A stretch of DNA of 64,000 nucleotides from Lineus longissimus (Eukaryota; Nemertea; Pilidiophora; Heteronemertea; Lineidae). The position numbers and the translations under genes were made by a program. The first letter of the stretch is position 1. Each line of letters begins with the position of its first letter. Shown in pieces: positions 1-11,116 of this stretch. The stretch is from assembly GCF_910592395.1 (NCBI RefSeq), contig NC_088310.1:15633501-15697500 (forward strand). The letters run 5' to 3'. Under the pieces are notes generated by a model. That model made no database searches, was not told the DNA's origin, and saw only the letters and a list, made by a program, of their open reading frames with translations.

Positions 1-133
1 CAGGGCGCCGCCTGGCGGCCGAGCTGTTAACTCAGTTCTCCCTTTAGAAAATTAAAGGGATACTCTTGTGTTTGAGCCCAAATGGAGTAACATGCAAAAG
101 TGTTCCATAGGTAAGTTTGAATGACACAAAATG
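1..133 (-). mobile_element. DIRS-type retrotransposon copy C, right terminal repeat only
   Basis: The first 133 bases are nearly identical to the right terminal repeats at 52.9-53.06 kb and 63.8-63.98 kb, including the outermost motif GAATGACACAAAATG. The rest of this copy lies left of the window. Immediately after ATG the sequence continues into a repeat also found at 21.48 kb, where no DIRS end is present, so 21.48 kb acts as an empty site. Confidence 0.88.
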
Positions 134-425
134 AAAAATTATCAAAATATATTCGGCCAGATGTGAAAACAATATTTCCTCTGTGGACCGAGGTATAAAG
201 GAATGAAGTTTTAACTTCCCGATGACCTCATTCGCTTAATGTAGGTCGAATCGCGCTGATTTTTGGTTTCTGAGTTTATCTTGGGTTATGCCTAATTTAG
301 CAGCGTCAACGAAGTGCCTAGGCCTTGCGGTTACAAAATGCCCAAAAGTGACATGGAAGGAAGGACAGACACCATTCTCTAAGTAATATTACCAGCTTTG
401 CTGACTTTGTCAGCCGAGCTAAAAA
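134..425 (+). repeat. 3' tail of a hairpin-ended repeat (HX family), interrupted by DIRS copy C
   Basis: This segment aligns by eye with 21480-21820, sharing for example CTCTGTGGACCGAGGTA and CGTCAACGAAGTG. It ends in a hairpin at 394-420, whose arms AGCTTTGCTGAC and GTCAGCCGAGCT surround TTT, followed by AAAAA. The DIRS end at 1-133 sits inside this repeat. Confidence 0.7.
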
Positions 426-559
426 CAAAGGTAAACATGGTGGACTTACAAGAAATACTACGATTTGTAAAAAGGGGGCACCCAAAGGGGAGAGGCACAG
501 AATAACTCTCAAGAGTCCTAGGGGGCTTAACCCTAAGACATCCGGATGGGGCGAGTGTG

Positions 560-905
560 TAGGCATGATAGCCCAGACAAATGTCTATGTCCCCCCTTTT
601 TTTGAAAATCAGGGGGCGGAAGACACCCGGAGAGAGAGAAATTCGATGAGTGGGGCACAGAATAACTCTGACAAGGAGTGGTTTTTTGCAAGAAAACATG
701 GGACAAATTCCAGGACCGCGCCCCTCTCATTAAAAGCCAATTTATCAAAGGCTGAAGGATGGAGCTAATTGGACCGTCTCTGTGCCGTGGCAAGAGCCAA
801 CAGAAAGACGGTCTTTATGGTCAGATGTTTAAAATCTGCCTGGTGCATAGGATGCGAATGGGAACTTCATGAGAGCCCTTAGCAACACCGAGAAATCCCA
901 TTTGG
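560..905 (-). pseudogene. Tyrosine recombinase remnant of DIRS relic D
   Basis: On the minus strand a short frame reads KTVFLLALATAQRRSN, which matches the first catalytic arginine region of the DIRS recombinase at 50.07-50.60 kb (KTVFLVALATAQRRSEL). It is followed by a stop, then by a segment containing CFLAKN, like FLAKNQG in copy A. The H-x-x-R box and the tyrosine were not found, so the catalytic C-terminus appears lost. It is not functional. Confidence 0.7.
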
Positions 906-1077
906 GGGTACACTAAATGGAGCAAGGCCGCCCCAGAGACACATTGCGAAGCAAAGATGAGACAGCGTCATCCCAAGACGGTTGCCAGGAATTGGTCAAC
1001 TTTAAAGTGACCGAAATGGCAGAGCAATAGCCCTCTACTCCTTGAACCAAAAAAATTCTGCACTGAGAATAAGAAAT

Positions 1078-2469
1078 TCAAGAAGTCGAGGAAATTTGGA
1101 ATAGGGGGTGCGACCGGAGAAATTCCGTGCCCCCTATACCTCGTCCCCCTTGTCTCCGAATATAAGCGACCACCGTTGACGTGATGTGAAGGCCCTCACG
1201 GCCAGGATGACAGCCTGCATCATGAGAATATTGACTGAGAGAAGTGAATCCTCCGCTGACCACGTGCCCTTAGTGGTCAGGTCCCCTTCATTTAGAGGGG
1301 CGCCCCAGCTATAGAGAGATGCGTCCGTGAACAGGGAGGGGAGAGAGGACTGAGCTGCACTCCGCGGAGGAGCTCCGTTCGGACCCCCAGAAACACCAGA
1401 CCTCCTTCAGGAGGGATTTCGGAATAGAAATCCGACGATCGAGAGGATACAAAAAAGGACGCCAACTCGAAAGGAGGCAGAGCTGGAGGGGGTGCATGTA
1501 CAGGCAGCCGAAAGGGACCTGGTCTGCCGCCGAATTGAGCAGTCCCAGCAGACAGGAATTGCCAGGCCGAGCGACAACCTCGACGGCGAAAAATCTTGAT
1601 CAGAGACCGGATCTTGAGAATCTGGTCCTGAGGAGGGGACATGAGGCCCTCTCGTGTGCGAAAGCGCACCCTCACAAAGACATAGTCCTGAGACGATTCT
1701 AGCTCGGACTTGTCTAAATTGAGGAGCCACCCCGCTCGTCTGAAGCAGGACATTGGCTAGCCTGCCCGGATGGCGTCAAGACTGGTAACGAAGCAACCAG
1801 TCATCTATATAGCTGTAGCAATGGAGCTTGAAGCGCATGGCGTGAAAAGGTGCAGCGAACGCCTTGACGACTGTGGTGAAAATAAGCAGAGAGGAAGCCA
1901 GGCCATAAGGAAAGGCCTGAAACTGAAAGACCTTTCTTTAGAAGTACAAGCGAAGGAATGATTGAAAATCTGGATGGATAGGAATGTGAAAATAGGCGTC
2001 CTGGAGATCCAATGAGATTGCCCAATCGTTGGGCTGCACTGCCATTGCTACCGACCTGGTTTTCTCCATCTTGAAGCTGGGCACCCGGAGGAACGGGTTC
2101 AAGCTGGCCAGTTCTATGACCAGTCTCCACTTCTCTGACTTTTTGGGGACCAAGAAGCCCCGAGAGGATTGGTCGCCCAGCCCAGGCTGGGTCCATGGGA
2201 GGGACAACCGGGGTGGGGATTGTCGTCGTTGGGGGGGGGGGGGGGCGGAATGAGAAAAGTCCAAATGGATGCCGTGGCGGAGCATGTCTGGCACGGGTAG
2301 TCTTTTTGACACCACTGATCCCAAATGGCAGCAAAAATGTTGCAGCCTGCTCCCAAACAGTGAAATCCATAGGGGCACCACTTGTAGGCGCAGGAGGAAG
2401 GACTAAATAGTCACTTACGCTTGCTCCGCGGGATGGAGGCAATTCTTGGAATGCCCGGTCGAAGACCAC
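1078..2469 (-). pseudogene. Reverse transcriptase / RNase H remnant of DIRS relic D
   Basis: Several overlapping frames carry DIRS polymerase sequence. The first palm motif is visible as FLVPKKSEKWRLVIEL and SLDLQDAYFHIPIHP near 1.95-2.2 kb. The metal-binding box reads YIDDWLL (YIDD codons at 1800-1811) in a different frame. A downstream stretch ending LFTDASLYSWGA-like near 1.3 kb corresponds to the start of RNase H. At least two frameshifts and stops separate these parts. Closest relative in the window is the reverse transcriptase at 60.4-61.2 kb; both share VQPNDWA and DAY-H-PIHPD. Confidence 0.78.
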
Positions 2470-3317
2470 ATCCGGTTACTGCTCGGCGGTATCCCCGAAA
2501 AGATCAAAGGGAACCCAACTTAGGCCGGGGTTGACCGACGGGAGAGGACACATCTCTCGAGGCACATACTGCCTAACTAGAGCACGCAGATCACGCATGC
2601 CCGCCACCATGGCGTGGCCCTCACTCCCCGAGGGGAAATCGGCCTAGGTGTAAGGTTAGAGGCAGACTGCTGAGGCCGAGGGTCCTAAATGGCCTCCCAT
2701 GGTGCAGGCATGGAAGGGGGTGGGAGGGCGACGCATTTGAGCGAAAGACCTGTCCGCAAAACCCAAATGGCCAGACAGGACAGGATGGGGGCGCACCAAC
2801 GAAACTGTGGCCTACCACACCCAAAGCAGGGGGGGGGGATAATGCTCCAATACCGAGTCCCTGCCAATACCAGGCAGGACACCTCATGGCACGATAAAGA
2901 GCGGCAGGGCTGGCGAGATGAACCTCGACCCTGCAAAACCAGGCGAAGCCAATGGCGAGATCGTCGTCCCCAAGGAAGGACGAGGAGCCGGGCAGGAGGC
3001 AAATGGCTCGTGGTCCCCCTGGGGCAGCCGTGGACGAAGCGGGTTGGCTGGATGTGTGGGACGGGGTCGGGAGAGGGCGAAACCTATGGCCAAAGTGCAA
3101 ACCACTCACAAAAGATAAACAGGGGGAAATGACGAAAAAAGAATGATCTCACCCGTGTCCAGAACAAGTCTTCTTCCCGCAGGTGTCCAGGGGAGGTCCT
3201 TCTTTAACTCTAATTCTCTAACTCTAATTTCTAACTCCTTTGATTTTTCCTCGGGTGTGTCCGATATGAGTACACATGCAAAAGCCTGACCTGGGTAGAG
3301 TATGAATGACAAAAAAT

Positions 3318-4049
3318 ATCGATTGCGGCTGAATCCCATGGCTGTATACATATGGCTGCAGATAAGTTTCTCAGCTAAGATTTTTTTTCAAAACCACCCT
3401 AAGAAGTATTTTCTTGCATCCACAGTATCAAAACATTATTTTCATACAACCTCGCACCTAATCATTTTTTCCAAACAAAAATCTCTATTTTGCCATGAAC
3501 TACCATCATATGAACTGAATAGTAATTTCTTCAAAGCAAATTAACCAAAGGGAGCTTATTTGTGATATGCTAAGGTGCATGAAGGAATTGTAAAATCTAA
3601 CTGGTATACCACCCTGTTGGGAAATTCGGTGCCATTAAGAGGGTGAGCAAGCATTTGTTTGTGTTTTATATTTCTCAAAGGGTTTTTTAAAGTGGGGAGT
3701 ATTTCTATTGTTGTTGCTCACAGATGAGCATGCTCTTTGAAACTAAGCATGCTAGTGGTCCATGGACCATTTGCTCACCTGGGTTCTTACAAGGAAATCT
3801 TATTATTGGACATCAAGTAACAAAAGATGGTTATCAGTCGCCAATTGGTGATTTTCCCAACTGCTATGACATTTATACTTCCTTACTAATTGCTAGGTCG
3901 GCTTGGGTTCTACATGTATATGTAGTTTCAGGCCTTTTCAAAAAATTGGAGTGATAACTCTCTTCCCTGTTTTGAGTGAAAGATAACTCCTGTTGCTGTC
4001 TGAAATTTCTAATGCATTCCTAATACATTCCTTCCTTAAAACTCTCCTG
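3318..4049. other. No recognisable gene or element
   Basis: AT-rich sequence without supported coding potential, splice-flanked exon or clear inverted repeat. Its right part grades into a diverged HX-type repeat. Confidence 0.5.
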
Positions 4050-5570
4050 ACACATCTCATGGGAGTGATCAAGTGCTTGTCTATCTACTCATGTGCCAAG
4101 AATGGAAGAAATTTTTTTATGATGGCCACCTGGAGACCAGGTTGAATTGCAAAAATAAAAAATTGCATCATGAAGCGTGCACAACCCCTCAACCCACACA
4201 TGCTGAATATGACATGATAGTAAAGTTGGCTTCGTGGACTACGTGCATCATTCATGAGATGAAACTGAAAGTAGTTTGTGAGAAAAAGGGATATTTTGGG
4301 CCGATGAGCAAAAGTGCCAAAGTACACAATGGCACAATAAGACCATCATATAAACCTAATGATGAAAATTCCAGCATCAATAGGTATGGAGAAATGCTCC
4401 AGAAACCAATAACCAATTTTCGCTAATTGCAGTGACTGCCTTTTGAAAAAGCCAGGTGCATGGTTTTCAGTGCACCATAAAATCCTAGGTGCACTGTTTT
4501 TTTTACCACCAACCAACTTTTCTTCTGGTATCCATCGACAACGTTAGTCTGGTGGACACGAGGTTGGCCTTAAACTTGCTTGAAATCGAAAATTTGGACA
4601 ACACACGTGTACTACAGCGCAAACGGCAGCATTCTGACATATAGAAACATGTGGTCTGATTCTATTTTTACTTGTCACTAAGTGATCACGCGTCCAACCT
4701 CGTATGCAGGGTAATGTGGCTTTCTCATTGGTCGAACGTTAATTTTGTTCACAGCCTTATAAGGCACTTGAGCGCAACGCAGTATTTCTCTGAAGGAGAA
4801 AAGCTTGATGGGTTATATCCGGTACGCGCAAGACTACCGCAAAGATATTTCCAGAACTGCGAGATTTACGTCGGAGTACCGGTATAGTATGTCTTCTCTT
4901 GAGTATATAATTTCGGCGGGAATATTGCATCTCGGCTCGTGCACCTGCGGCAGTTGCGTCCGGTTTCTATAATTTCTGTCTATCATGGCCTAGTCTTTAG
5001 CACAAAAATAGTTCGATAATTGAAATGTCTGACTTACTGACCCCTGTGTAATTAGCATCACTTTCCACTGCGTCGCAATCATTTTTTAGGCGCGCGATTT
5101 TTTAATGCATTTTAAAGGGCAGGCGCGCGATGTTTCATTCACCTAAAAAAAATTGAGGCGCGCGCCTCAAAAGGCAGTCACTGTAATTGACCCCTGTGAC
5201 CTTGAAAAGTAGGTCAAATAAAAAACCCGGGTATTATGTGGTACAGTCACATGAGCAGTGTTCACAGTAAAAATCGAATGATTTTAGCTAGGATAAGTCA
5301 TGAGTTGCCAAAAGTATTTTTCACATGAAGCACCCCCTGGGGCCGGATGTAGTTCGAAAATCATCAAAACTGCCAGAGCACAATGGCACCATAAGACCTA
5401 CAAATCACCCAGATATGAAATGCCTAGCATTTATTGTTACGGAGAAAGGGTCCAGAAACGAGTTCAACGAACTGATGGACAGACCCACCGACCGACCATC
5501 GGACAGAATGCGCCTACCTCGACAATACCCCTCTAGTCTTTATCGGCTGAGGGGTATTGAGTAAAAACTA
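4050..5570 (+). repeat. HX-family repeat, split by a DNA element
   Basis: Two degenerate sub-repeats share phrases such as CACAATGGCAC-ATAAGACC and CCAGAAAC. The segment after 5190 carries the family phrase TGTGACCTTGAAAAGTAGGT. It ends in a hairpin at 5524-5557 with arms AATACCCCTC and GAGGGGTATT. The repeat is interrupted at 4430-5183 by a separate inverted-repeat element. Function unknown; probably a non-autonomous mobile element. Confidence 0.6.
4430..5183. mobile_element. Non-autonomous DNA transposon with CAGTGACTGCC inverted ends
   Basis: The ends are exact 17-base inverted repeats: CAGTGACTGCCTTTTGA at the left and its reverse complement at the right. Both sides are flanked by TAATTG (4424-4429 and 5184-5189), consistent with a 6-bp target duplication. 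Joining the flanks yields ordinary HX-family sequence, so the host repeat is older. The 754-bp interior has no long ORF. The superfamily is not assigned. Confidence 0.8.
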
Positions 5571-8490
5571 GTCTTTGCATATTGCCAGAAGGTATTATAT
5601 CATGAAGTTTATTTAGTGTTTATAGCGGAACAACGACATCGACGACTGTAATAATTACATTTCTCTGTTTTGGCACCAAAGAAACATACCAAGTGAATTT
5701 TTTTGCCAAGCGTTCACAAAAATGATGTGCCACAGCAATCTGACAAACCATCTACCAACTGGCGAAAATTTGGGAAAACCCAAAACAAGGATAACGTTAC
5801 TATTATGGAAAGCCCGCCTAAGCTGTACAGTAAGTTAATAAAACATCTCCAGCAATGGTGTTCTAATGTGACAAGCCCATTGTATACACAGCAGAGAAAT
5901 TTAATCAATAACCCTATCCTGGAGAATAATGATTGCAGTACAATGACTAATACAAAATCAATACCTTGTTTATGTAAACAGACATCAGTTTGGCCTATGT
6001 CGAGTGTCCTATGACTCAAACATGACCCAGTTTGTGTCATGCCTAAATAAAGGTGACCGACTTGATTCAATATATATTTCAGTAACTGTATGCTCATATG
6101 TGTATGACTGCATGGACACTTGCTGACATTAGGAATAGGTAAATCAGAACAATCAAAGTAAAATATTTAAAACAGAGTTGTATCGATAAAGTCGACCCGG
6201 ATACTTCCATGTACTCAGAAGCATAATTTACAAAGGGTAAGTTAAGCTTTCATCCGATTGGTGTTTTAGGTTACTATCTTATTTCTGTTTATTTTAATAA
6301 CAATGACACCTGTGGCAACTTTTCACTCCTTGTCACATTTTTAAGATACCAGTAACATTCTAGATGACGAATTGATGAGATAGCCAAGTGACTTGCCCAA
6401 GATGACCCAACAGTGACTTGCCCCGGCACTCTAGAATACCAACCAATAAACAGGCAAGTGATCCAACCAAAAAGAACAGACAAATGCCTTGCCCAAGATC
6501 ACACTGCACATGACCATACGATAACATTAGCCAACCCGAGGTAGACAACCTACATGTACTACATTGATTGATTTCTCATCATGAGATTTATCAGAAAATG
6601 GCAGTACATGCGCCAAGGCCTTCACCTACTATTGTGCTGGTTTCTAGGAAACCAATGGAAAACAATGGGCGTAGCCATAACGTCATACCCATATGAATAT
6701 AGAATAGACTCAACAGAATTATAGTGATAATGCACTGGTGACAGGTAGGTGGACCATAGGAGCAAAAGGTAGTTATATGTTTTACAAAACTGATTTTCTT
6801 GACTTGAATTTGCAGACGTAGTGATTACACAAGCAAAAGGAATACATCACTGCCCTAATCTTTTTAACACATCAGTCATTAGTCACTAGTTGTCATGAAA
6901 ATGCATTCGTAAAGCAATGTACACTGATACACAGACATGGAGTAGCACAGAGGAAGATTGTTGAAAATTATAACCCTTAATTCCTGACATAATTGTGTTC
7001 ATTTTCATAATGTCACCCCTAATGAAAGGGGTATACCAACTGCCCCTGATCTCTCTGAATAGCAATTAGGAGAGTATTGATTTTTCTCCCACAATCCTTT
7101 GTATACCAGCATAGGTGATGCACACCATGATGCGAAGTGGGTGGGTCCAGACGGTTTGATGTCAGCACTTCTGGGCAGAAAATTTGAGGAAGCTTTTGTT
7201 GTAAAGTTTGATCAGGAAGGATTAATCACTCTGGTCAACTTTTTACTGTGGGTTGGGTTGAAATAAGTGCATTACAGTCAGGGAGGAAAGAGATTTGAGT
7301 TTTGGTACTGCGGGCTACTTATTTGGCATGAGTGATTGTTCATGCACTTAAAAAATTCAATTTTAAGGCAAGCGGTGGCGTTCTCGTGCGAGTGCTCGCG
7401 ACTCCCTTCAAGCACTGCTTCATGTCAGCTATACAATGGAAGAGGAAAAACTGTCATACCTATGGTACTTTTAAAATAGTAATATATTTTATTTTAGCAA
7501 GTTTAAGTCCCTATACTAAAATTTTCCACTAATTAGGCCAATTTACCCCAAGCTATTAGCAAACAAACTCACGAAATCCACCAGAACATCGACAATCAAC
7601 CACATAATATTAGCAATAGGTACTGTAGCGCCATCTTGACAGAGCTGGTAGATTTTCAATGTCCACCAGCCAATTTCCATTGTGCAGAAAACATGTCATA
7701 ATGAGACATCCACTTCCAGGTTCCCTTCTGATAAAGCAACGGTCATAAATCTCAATGTTACCATACTACTCATTTGACTGAGGTGTTTGGTCACCAGCAG
7801 TTGACCAACCTTAAACAATCCTAAATTGGTCAAATGATATTTTTTGTCAAATTGTTTTTTACATGCTGAACACAAAAAGTTCCAAACTTTAGGGGTTAAT
7901 GACTCTTGGGATATTAGCCAAATAATAATATAACTTTTACACCTGACAAGTATTTCTTCTACAAAGACTGATACTGCAGAACTAGTGAAGAAAACGATAT
8001 GTCTTGCATTTGAATATTTAACAGCATAACATACTAACACATTCTTGATCATAGCAGGCAATTATCATACTATAATTTGAGGACCATGCATCTGTTTGTC
8101 TGTCCCTTTGTTTGATCTACTATTCCCTCAAGTCCTTTGACCAGACAAAATAATTTGTTTGTTTGCTGCAACCCTACTCAGCCTCCCAATTATCGTGTGG
8201 TGCACTGACATCAAAAGGTCACAGGTGACGCGAAGGGGCCTCATCGAATTGATGCCTACTGACATGCTGCACATTTATCGAATATCATGAGAAAATCTTA
8301 TCACAACCTCCAGTTTGAGTGTTTACATCATCTTGAAGGATGGACTGACAGATGCTTAGCTGCAAGGGACGACAATACCCCTTGGCCATGCTTGAGGTTG
8401 AGAGGCTTGCACACTCAATTATGTTTTTTACCTACATCATCAAGTGTCTCATTTCAGCTGACAAGGAGTAAGGACAGCATAAACCTAATA
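5571..8490. other. No recognisable gene
   Basis: About 2.9 kb with only short, unconvincing frames. A stretch at 6384-6510 repeats AGTGACTTGCCC and CTTGCCCAAGATCACAC, which resembles SINE core sequences but is too diverged to call. Around 8340-8420 a sequence GACAATACCCC resembles an HX 3' end. I see nothing else to annotate. Confidence 0.5.
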
Positions 8491-8740
8491 CAGAATACTG
8501 CCAGTCTTTATTAACTCCTGATGTCACAAACACAATACTGCCAGTCTTTAATAATTCCTGACATCACAATTATAATATGCCATTCACTGCTGTATTTTGC
8601 ACAGTTTATTGAAGAGTTTCTCATGTCAGGTAACGAAGAATAACTACAGAAAGAACCCGATTCACAATACTGCCAGTCTTTATTAATTCTTAAAGTCACC
8701 AATGTTGTATTAGTTTTATTTTAATTATGGTTCCTGATTC
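8491..8740 (+). repeat. Duplicated block also found directly upstream of the syntaxin gene
   Basis: The phrase AATACTGCCAGTCTTTATTA recurs about three times here and once more, slightly changed, at 10112. A second phrase, GTATTTTGCACAGTTTATTG followed by AAGAG-TTCTCA, also recurs at about 10070. The order of phrases is the same in both blocks, so this is a partial copy of the sequence just upstream of the syntaxin coding exon. Confidence 0.6.
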
Positions 8741-9720
8741 TTTCAGAACAGGAACCATATTGTGTTTGGTCATGGTGTCTGTCTGTGTGTGTGTGTGTGT
8801 GTGTGTCTGCGTGTCTGTGTGTCTGTGTGTCTGTGTGTGTGTCTGTCCAGTCTTATGACTGTCACAGCTCAGTTAAAATGAGGGTTAGAGGTCTAGAAAC
8901 AGTTCCTACCCCTAGGTTTGTGGACACTAGCAATCTAATGAGCCCATCATTGTCAACTTACGACACGGGGATCATGGTGAAATTGACATTTTGAGATGTG
9001 AGATTTTGTCTGTCACACTTTTCAGATGCGAATATCTCTGTCCCTATTCAAGTTAGAAGTTTGGAAACAAGGTCTACCCTAGGTTATTGATGTGCCTGAT
9101 TTCAATGAGTGCATCAAATTCAATCTCAGTTATCAGGGTCATGGTGATATTGATATATCGAATTTGATATTTTGAGATATCTTGACATCTGAGTAAGTTA
9201 GCAATGTGCAACCAAGTCTAGGTAATGTGTAGTTACCAAAGAGTTAAATGACATGAAAATGTACAGTGTCAGGCATTAGGATCATTAAGATATCACGAGA
9301 TTTTCATATATCAATTTTGATAATTTGAACTATCTCGGTCTGTGGGAGGAGTAGAGTCATGGAACCTTCACCTATGCCCAGGTTATTGAGGTTGCCCATT
9401 CAGGTTATGCAATGACCTTGAAGGTCAGAGGTCAAGGTCAAGGTCAAATCACCTGCCAATGAAACCACTGATATTTCAACTGTTTAGTCTATGACACGGG
9501 AACAACATGCCAATCTATATCTTCTGTGATGCTTTGAAGGTCAAACGTCAAGGGCAAGGTCGAAAGTTATGAAGCAGGCATCCTCTCCTATCTCGGTCTG
9601 TCGAAGGGGTTGAGTTGTGGAGCCTTAACCTATGCCTATGATAGGTGGCAGTTTAGATTATGCAGTGACTTTGAAGGTTTGAGGTCAAGATCTGATCACC
9701 TTGAAACATAAAACTGTTGC
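8727..9720. repeat. Hairpin-started repeat with TG microsatellite
   Basis: It begins with a hairpin at 8727-8758 (ATGGTTCCTG and CAGGAACCAT), then TGTCTGTG repeats at 8778-8850, then diverged sub-repeats containing AAGGTCAGAGGTCAAGGTCA and ATCTCGGTCTGT. A similar start (GATTCTGGTTGTGGTGTCTG) occurs at 28.12 kb. It separates the two copies of the block upstream of the syntaxin. It may be an HX-like element in the opposite orientation. Confidence 0.5.
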
Positions 9721-9731
9721 TATTAGACTTT

Positions 9732-9876
9732 ATCAGGGTAAAAGGTGGCATCACCTGACTGTAGTAAAGCAGCTGCGGACAATTCGATCAGTATGCCACG
9801 TCATTAGAGGAATAACGTTGAAAACAATTTGGAGACGTCTTTTCTGCCGTCATGTGGTGCCACCTGTTACCCTGAT
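9732..9876. mobile_element. Short foldback MITE
   Basis: The ends ATCAGGGTAAAAGGTGGCAT and, at the right, GTGCCACCTGTTACCCTGAT are inverted repeats with one or two mismatches. Weaker pairing continues inward almost to the centre, giving a 145-bp near-palindrome. Flanking TAT on the left and ATA on the right would fit a TA-type target. There is no coding capacity. Confidence 0.65.
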
Positions 9877-10064
9877 ATGGTCTATTCGAATCAAAAACTG
9901 ATGTTGATAAAACGGTTCCGCATCGTGCCACACCGTTTTCAGTGTGAACACTTAATACGAATTAAGGTTTAAATTCAATTCGAATTAAAACTAGTGTCAA
10001 CAGAACTTTATTTCAACATTCAGCACATCGGGAACCATCAGACATTTACAATGTCATCTTGTTT

Positions 10065-10192
10065 ATTGTTGTATTTTGTACAGTTCATCGAAGAGCTTCT
10101 CAACCCAATGCACAATACTGCAGATCTTTATTGATTCTTGACGTCACCAATGCGCTTTTAGTTTTATCTTAATTCCCTGTGTTGTATTTTGC
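10065..10192 (+). repeat. Second copy of the upstream block, ending in a 3' splice site
   Basis: It matches 8590-8740 (ATCGAAGAGCTTCTCA, AATACTGCAGATCTTTATTG, TAGTTTTATCTTAATT). It ends with TTGTATTTTGCAG, a good pyrimidine tract and AG acceptor, 24 bases before the syntaxin start codon. The upstream region therefore probably contains an intron in the 5' leader, though no donor was identified with confidence. Confidence 0.5.
10180..10192 (+). promoter_or_regulatory. Probable 3' splice site before the syntaxin start
   Basis: TTGTATTTTGCAG is a polypyrimidine-rich acceptor followed by the exon start AATTCAACG. The reading frame from the acceptor to the ATG is open, so either a 5' leader intron or a short upstream coding exon is possible. 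Confidence 0.45.
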
Positions 10193-10216
10193 AGAATTCA
10201 ACGCAAGAGCAAAAAG

Positions 10217-11116
10217 ATGAGGGACCGCCTGGAACAGCTGCGGAAAAACATGGGAGAGTCATCCATTGGAACTAGCATCCGACAATCGTTTCGGATGAGC
10301 ACTAGATCAGCTATGAAAGGGACGCGCATCGGCCAGTTTCTAAAGAAGGCTGAGAGTATAAGGGGCACCATAGAGGAGTTAAGTAAGTTGGTTGAAAAAG
10401 TCAAGAAATGTCACAGTGACATTTTGATAGCTGTAACGGACAAAGACAGGCATCGGGAACGTTTAGAAAAAATAACATTAGAAATTCGTGATGTGGAACG
10501 AAGGATTCGCGCTGGACTGAAAGACATTGACCCATCAGGAGAGGAAGACAGAGAAACATGCTCGAATGCTGAGCTACGGATGAGGAAAGCACAGTTAGAG
10601 GCTCTGACGCATGACTTGGTGACTGTTCTGCAGGAGCACCAACAAGAACAAGCCAACTACAACGAAAAATGCAAAGGCCAGATCATACGCCGCATGAAAA
10701 TCAAACAACCCGATTTAGACATTGACGAGACAGAAATAGACCGAATCGTAGAGTCAAATGAGCAGACATCTATTTTTACGGATGACATTTTGATTAGTAT
10801 TAAAGATGCCCATGCTACACTGTCTGATTTGAAATCGAGGGAAAAGGAAATGTTTGAATTGGAGAAAAAGATTGTCCAGGTGAATGAAATTTTCCGTGAT
10901 CTTAACCTGCTGGTGTGTGAGCAAGGTGAAATGATAGACCGCATAGAAGATAATGTCACCAATGCAGCAGAACATGTCCACGAGGCAAACGTGCAACTGA
11001 AGAAAGCCGAGAAAGTAAAGAAGAAATGGATCAAAAGAAAGGCATTTTGGATTACAATTGGTGTCGTGGTTGTCTTGATTATCATAGCTATCATTGTTGG
11101 TATTGCCATGGCTTAA
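10217..11116 (+). CDS. Syntaxin-family Qa-SNARE, single coding exon
   Basis: This 299-residue ORF has the whole syntaxin plan. N-terminal helices (about 30-150) correspond to the regulatory Habc bundle. A SNARE helix follows at about 200-265. The C-terminal hydrophobic anchor (about 276-299, WITIGVVVVLIIIAIIVG) sits behind a KKKWIKRK basic stretch. The zero-layer glutamine is Q236 in CEQGEMIDRIEDNV, very close to plasma-membrane syntaxins of the 1-4 type. Syntaxins pair with SNAP-25-like and VAMP proteins to fuse vesicles with the target membrane. The start MRDRLEQLR aligns with the usual syntaxin-1 start, and a splice acceptor lies 24 bases upstream. Animal syntaxin-1-type genes normally have many coding introns, so an uninterrupted frame suggests an ancient retrocopy that stayed intact or a lineage-specific expansion. 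Exact orthology is not resolved. Confidence 0.93.
   Translation: MRDRLEQLRKNMGESSIGTSIRQSFRMSTRSAMKGTRIGQFLKKAESIRGTIEELSKLVEKVKKCHSDILIAVTDKDRHRERLEKITLEIRDVERRIRAGLKDIDPSGEEDRETCSNAELRMRKAQLEALTHDLVTVLQEHQQEQANYNEKCKGQIIRRMKIKQPDLDIDETEIDRIVESNEQTSIFTDDILISIKDAHATLSDLKSREKEMFELEKKIVQVNEIFRDLNLLVCEQGEMIDRIEDNVTNAAEHVHEANVQLKKAEKVKKKWIKRKAFWITIGVVVVLIIIAIIVGIAMA

Larger units (their letters stand above)
440..3317 (-). mobile_element. Degenerate DIRS-type retrotransposon (relic D)
   Basis: Recognisable DIRS pieces lie in the correct order for a minus-strand element. From right to left these are a terminal sequence at 3262-3317 (ACATGCAAAAG, then TATGAATGACA), a proline-rich gag-like stretch, reverse transcriptase, RNase H remnant and tyrosine recombinase remnant. 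The terminal motif is shared with the younger copies at 49-53 and 58-64 kb, but the body is far more diverged, frameshifted and shortened. This is an older family or an older wave. The left limit is uncertain. Confidence 0.75.

Noticed and set aside
2621-3132. Long ORFs on both strands in a GC-rich stretch
   Set aside because: Most likely gag-like remnant of the DIRS relic; no recognisable domain and both strands open by composition.
6384-6510. Possible SINE with CTTGCCCAAGATCACAC core
   Set aside because: Two diverged partial matches only; no A/B boxes, tail or target duplication.
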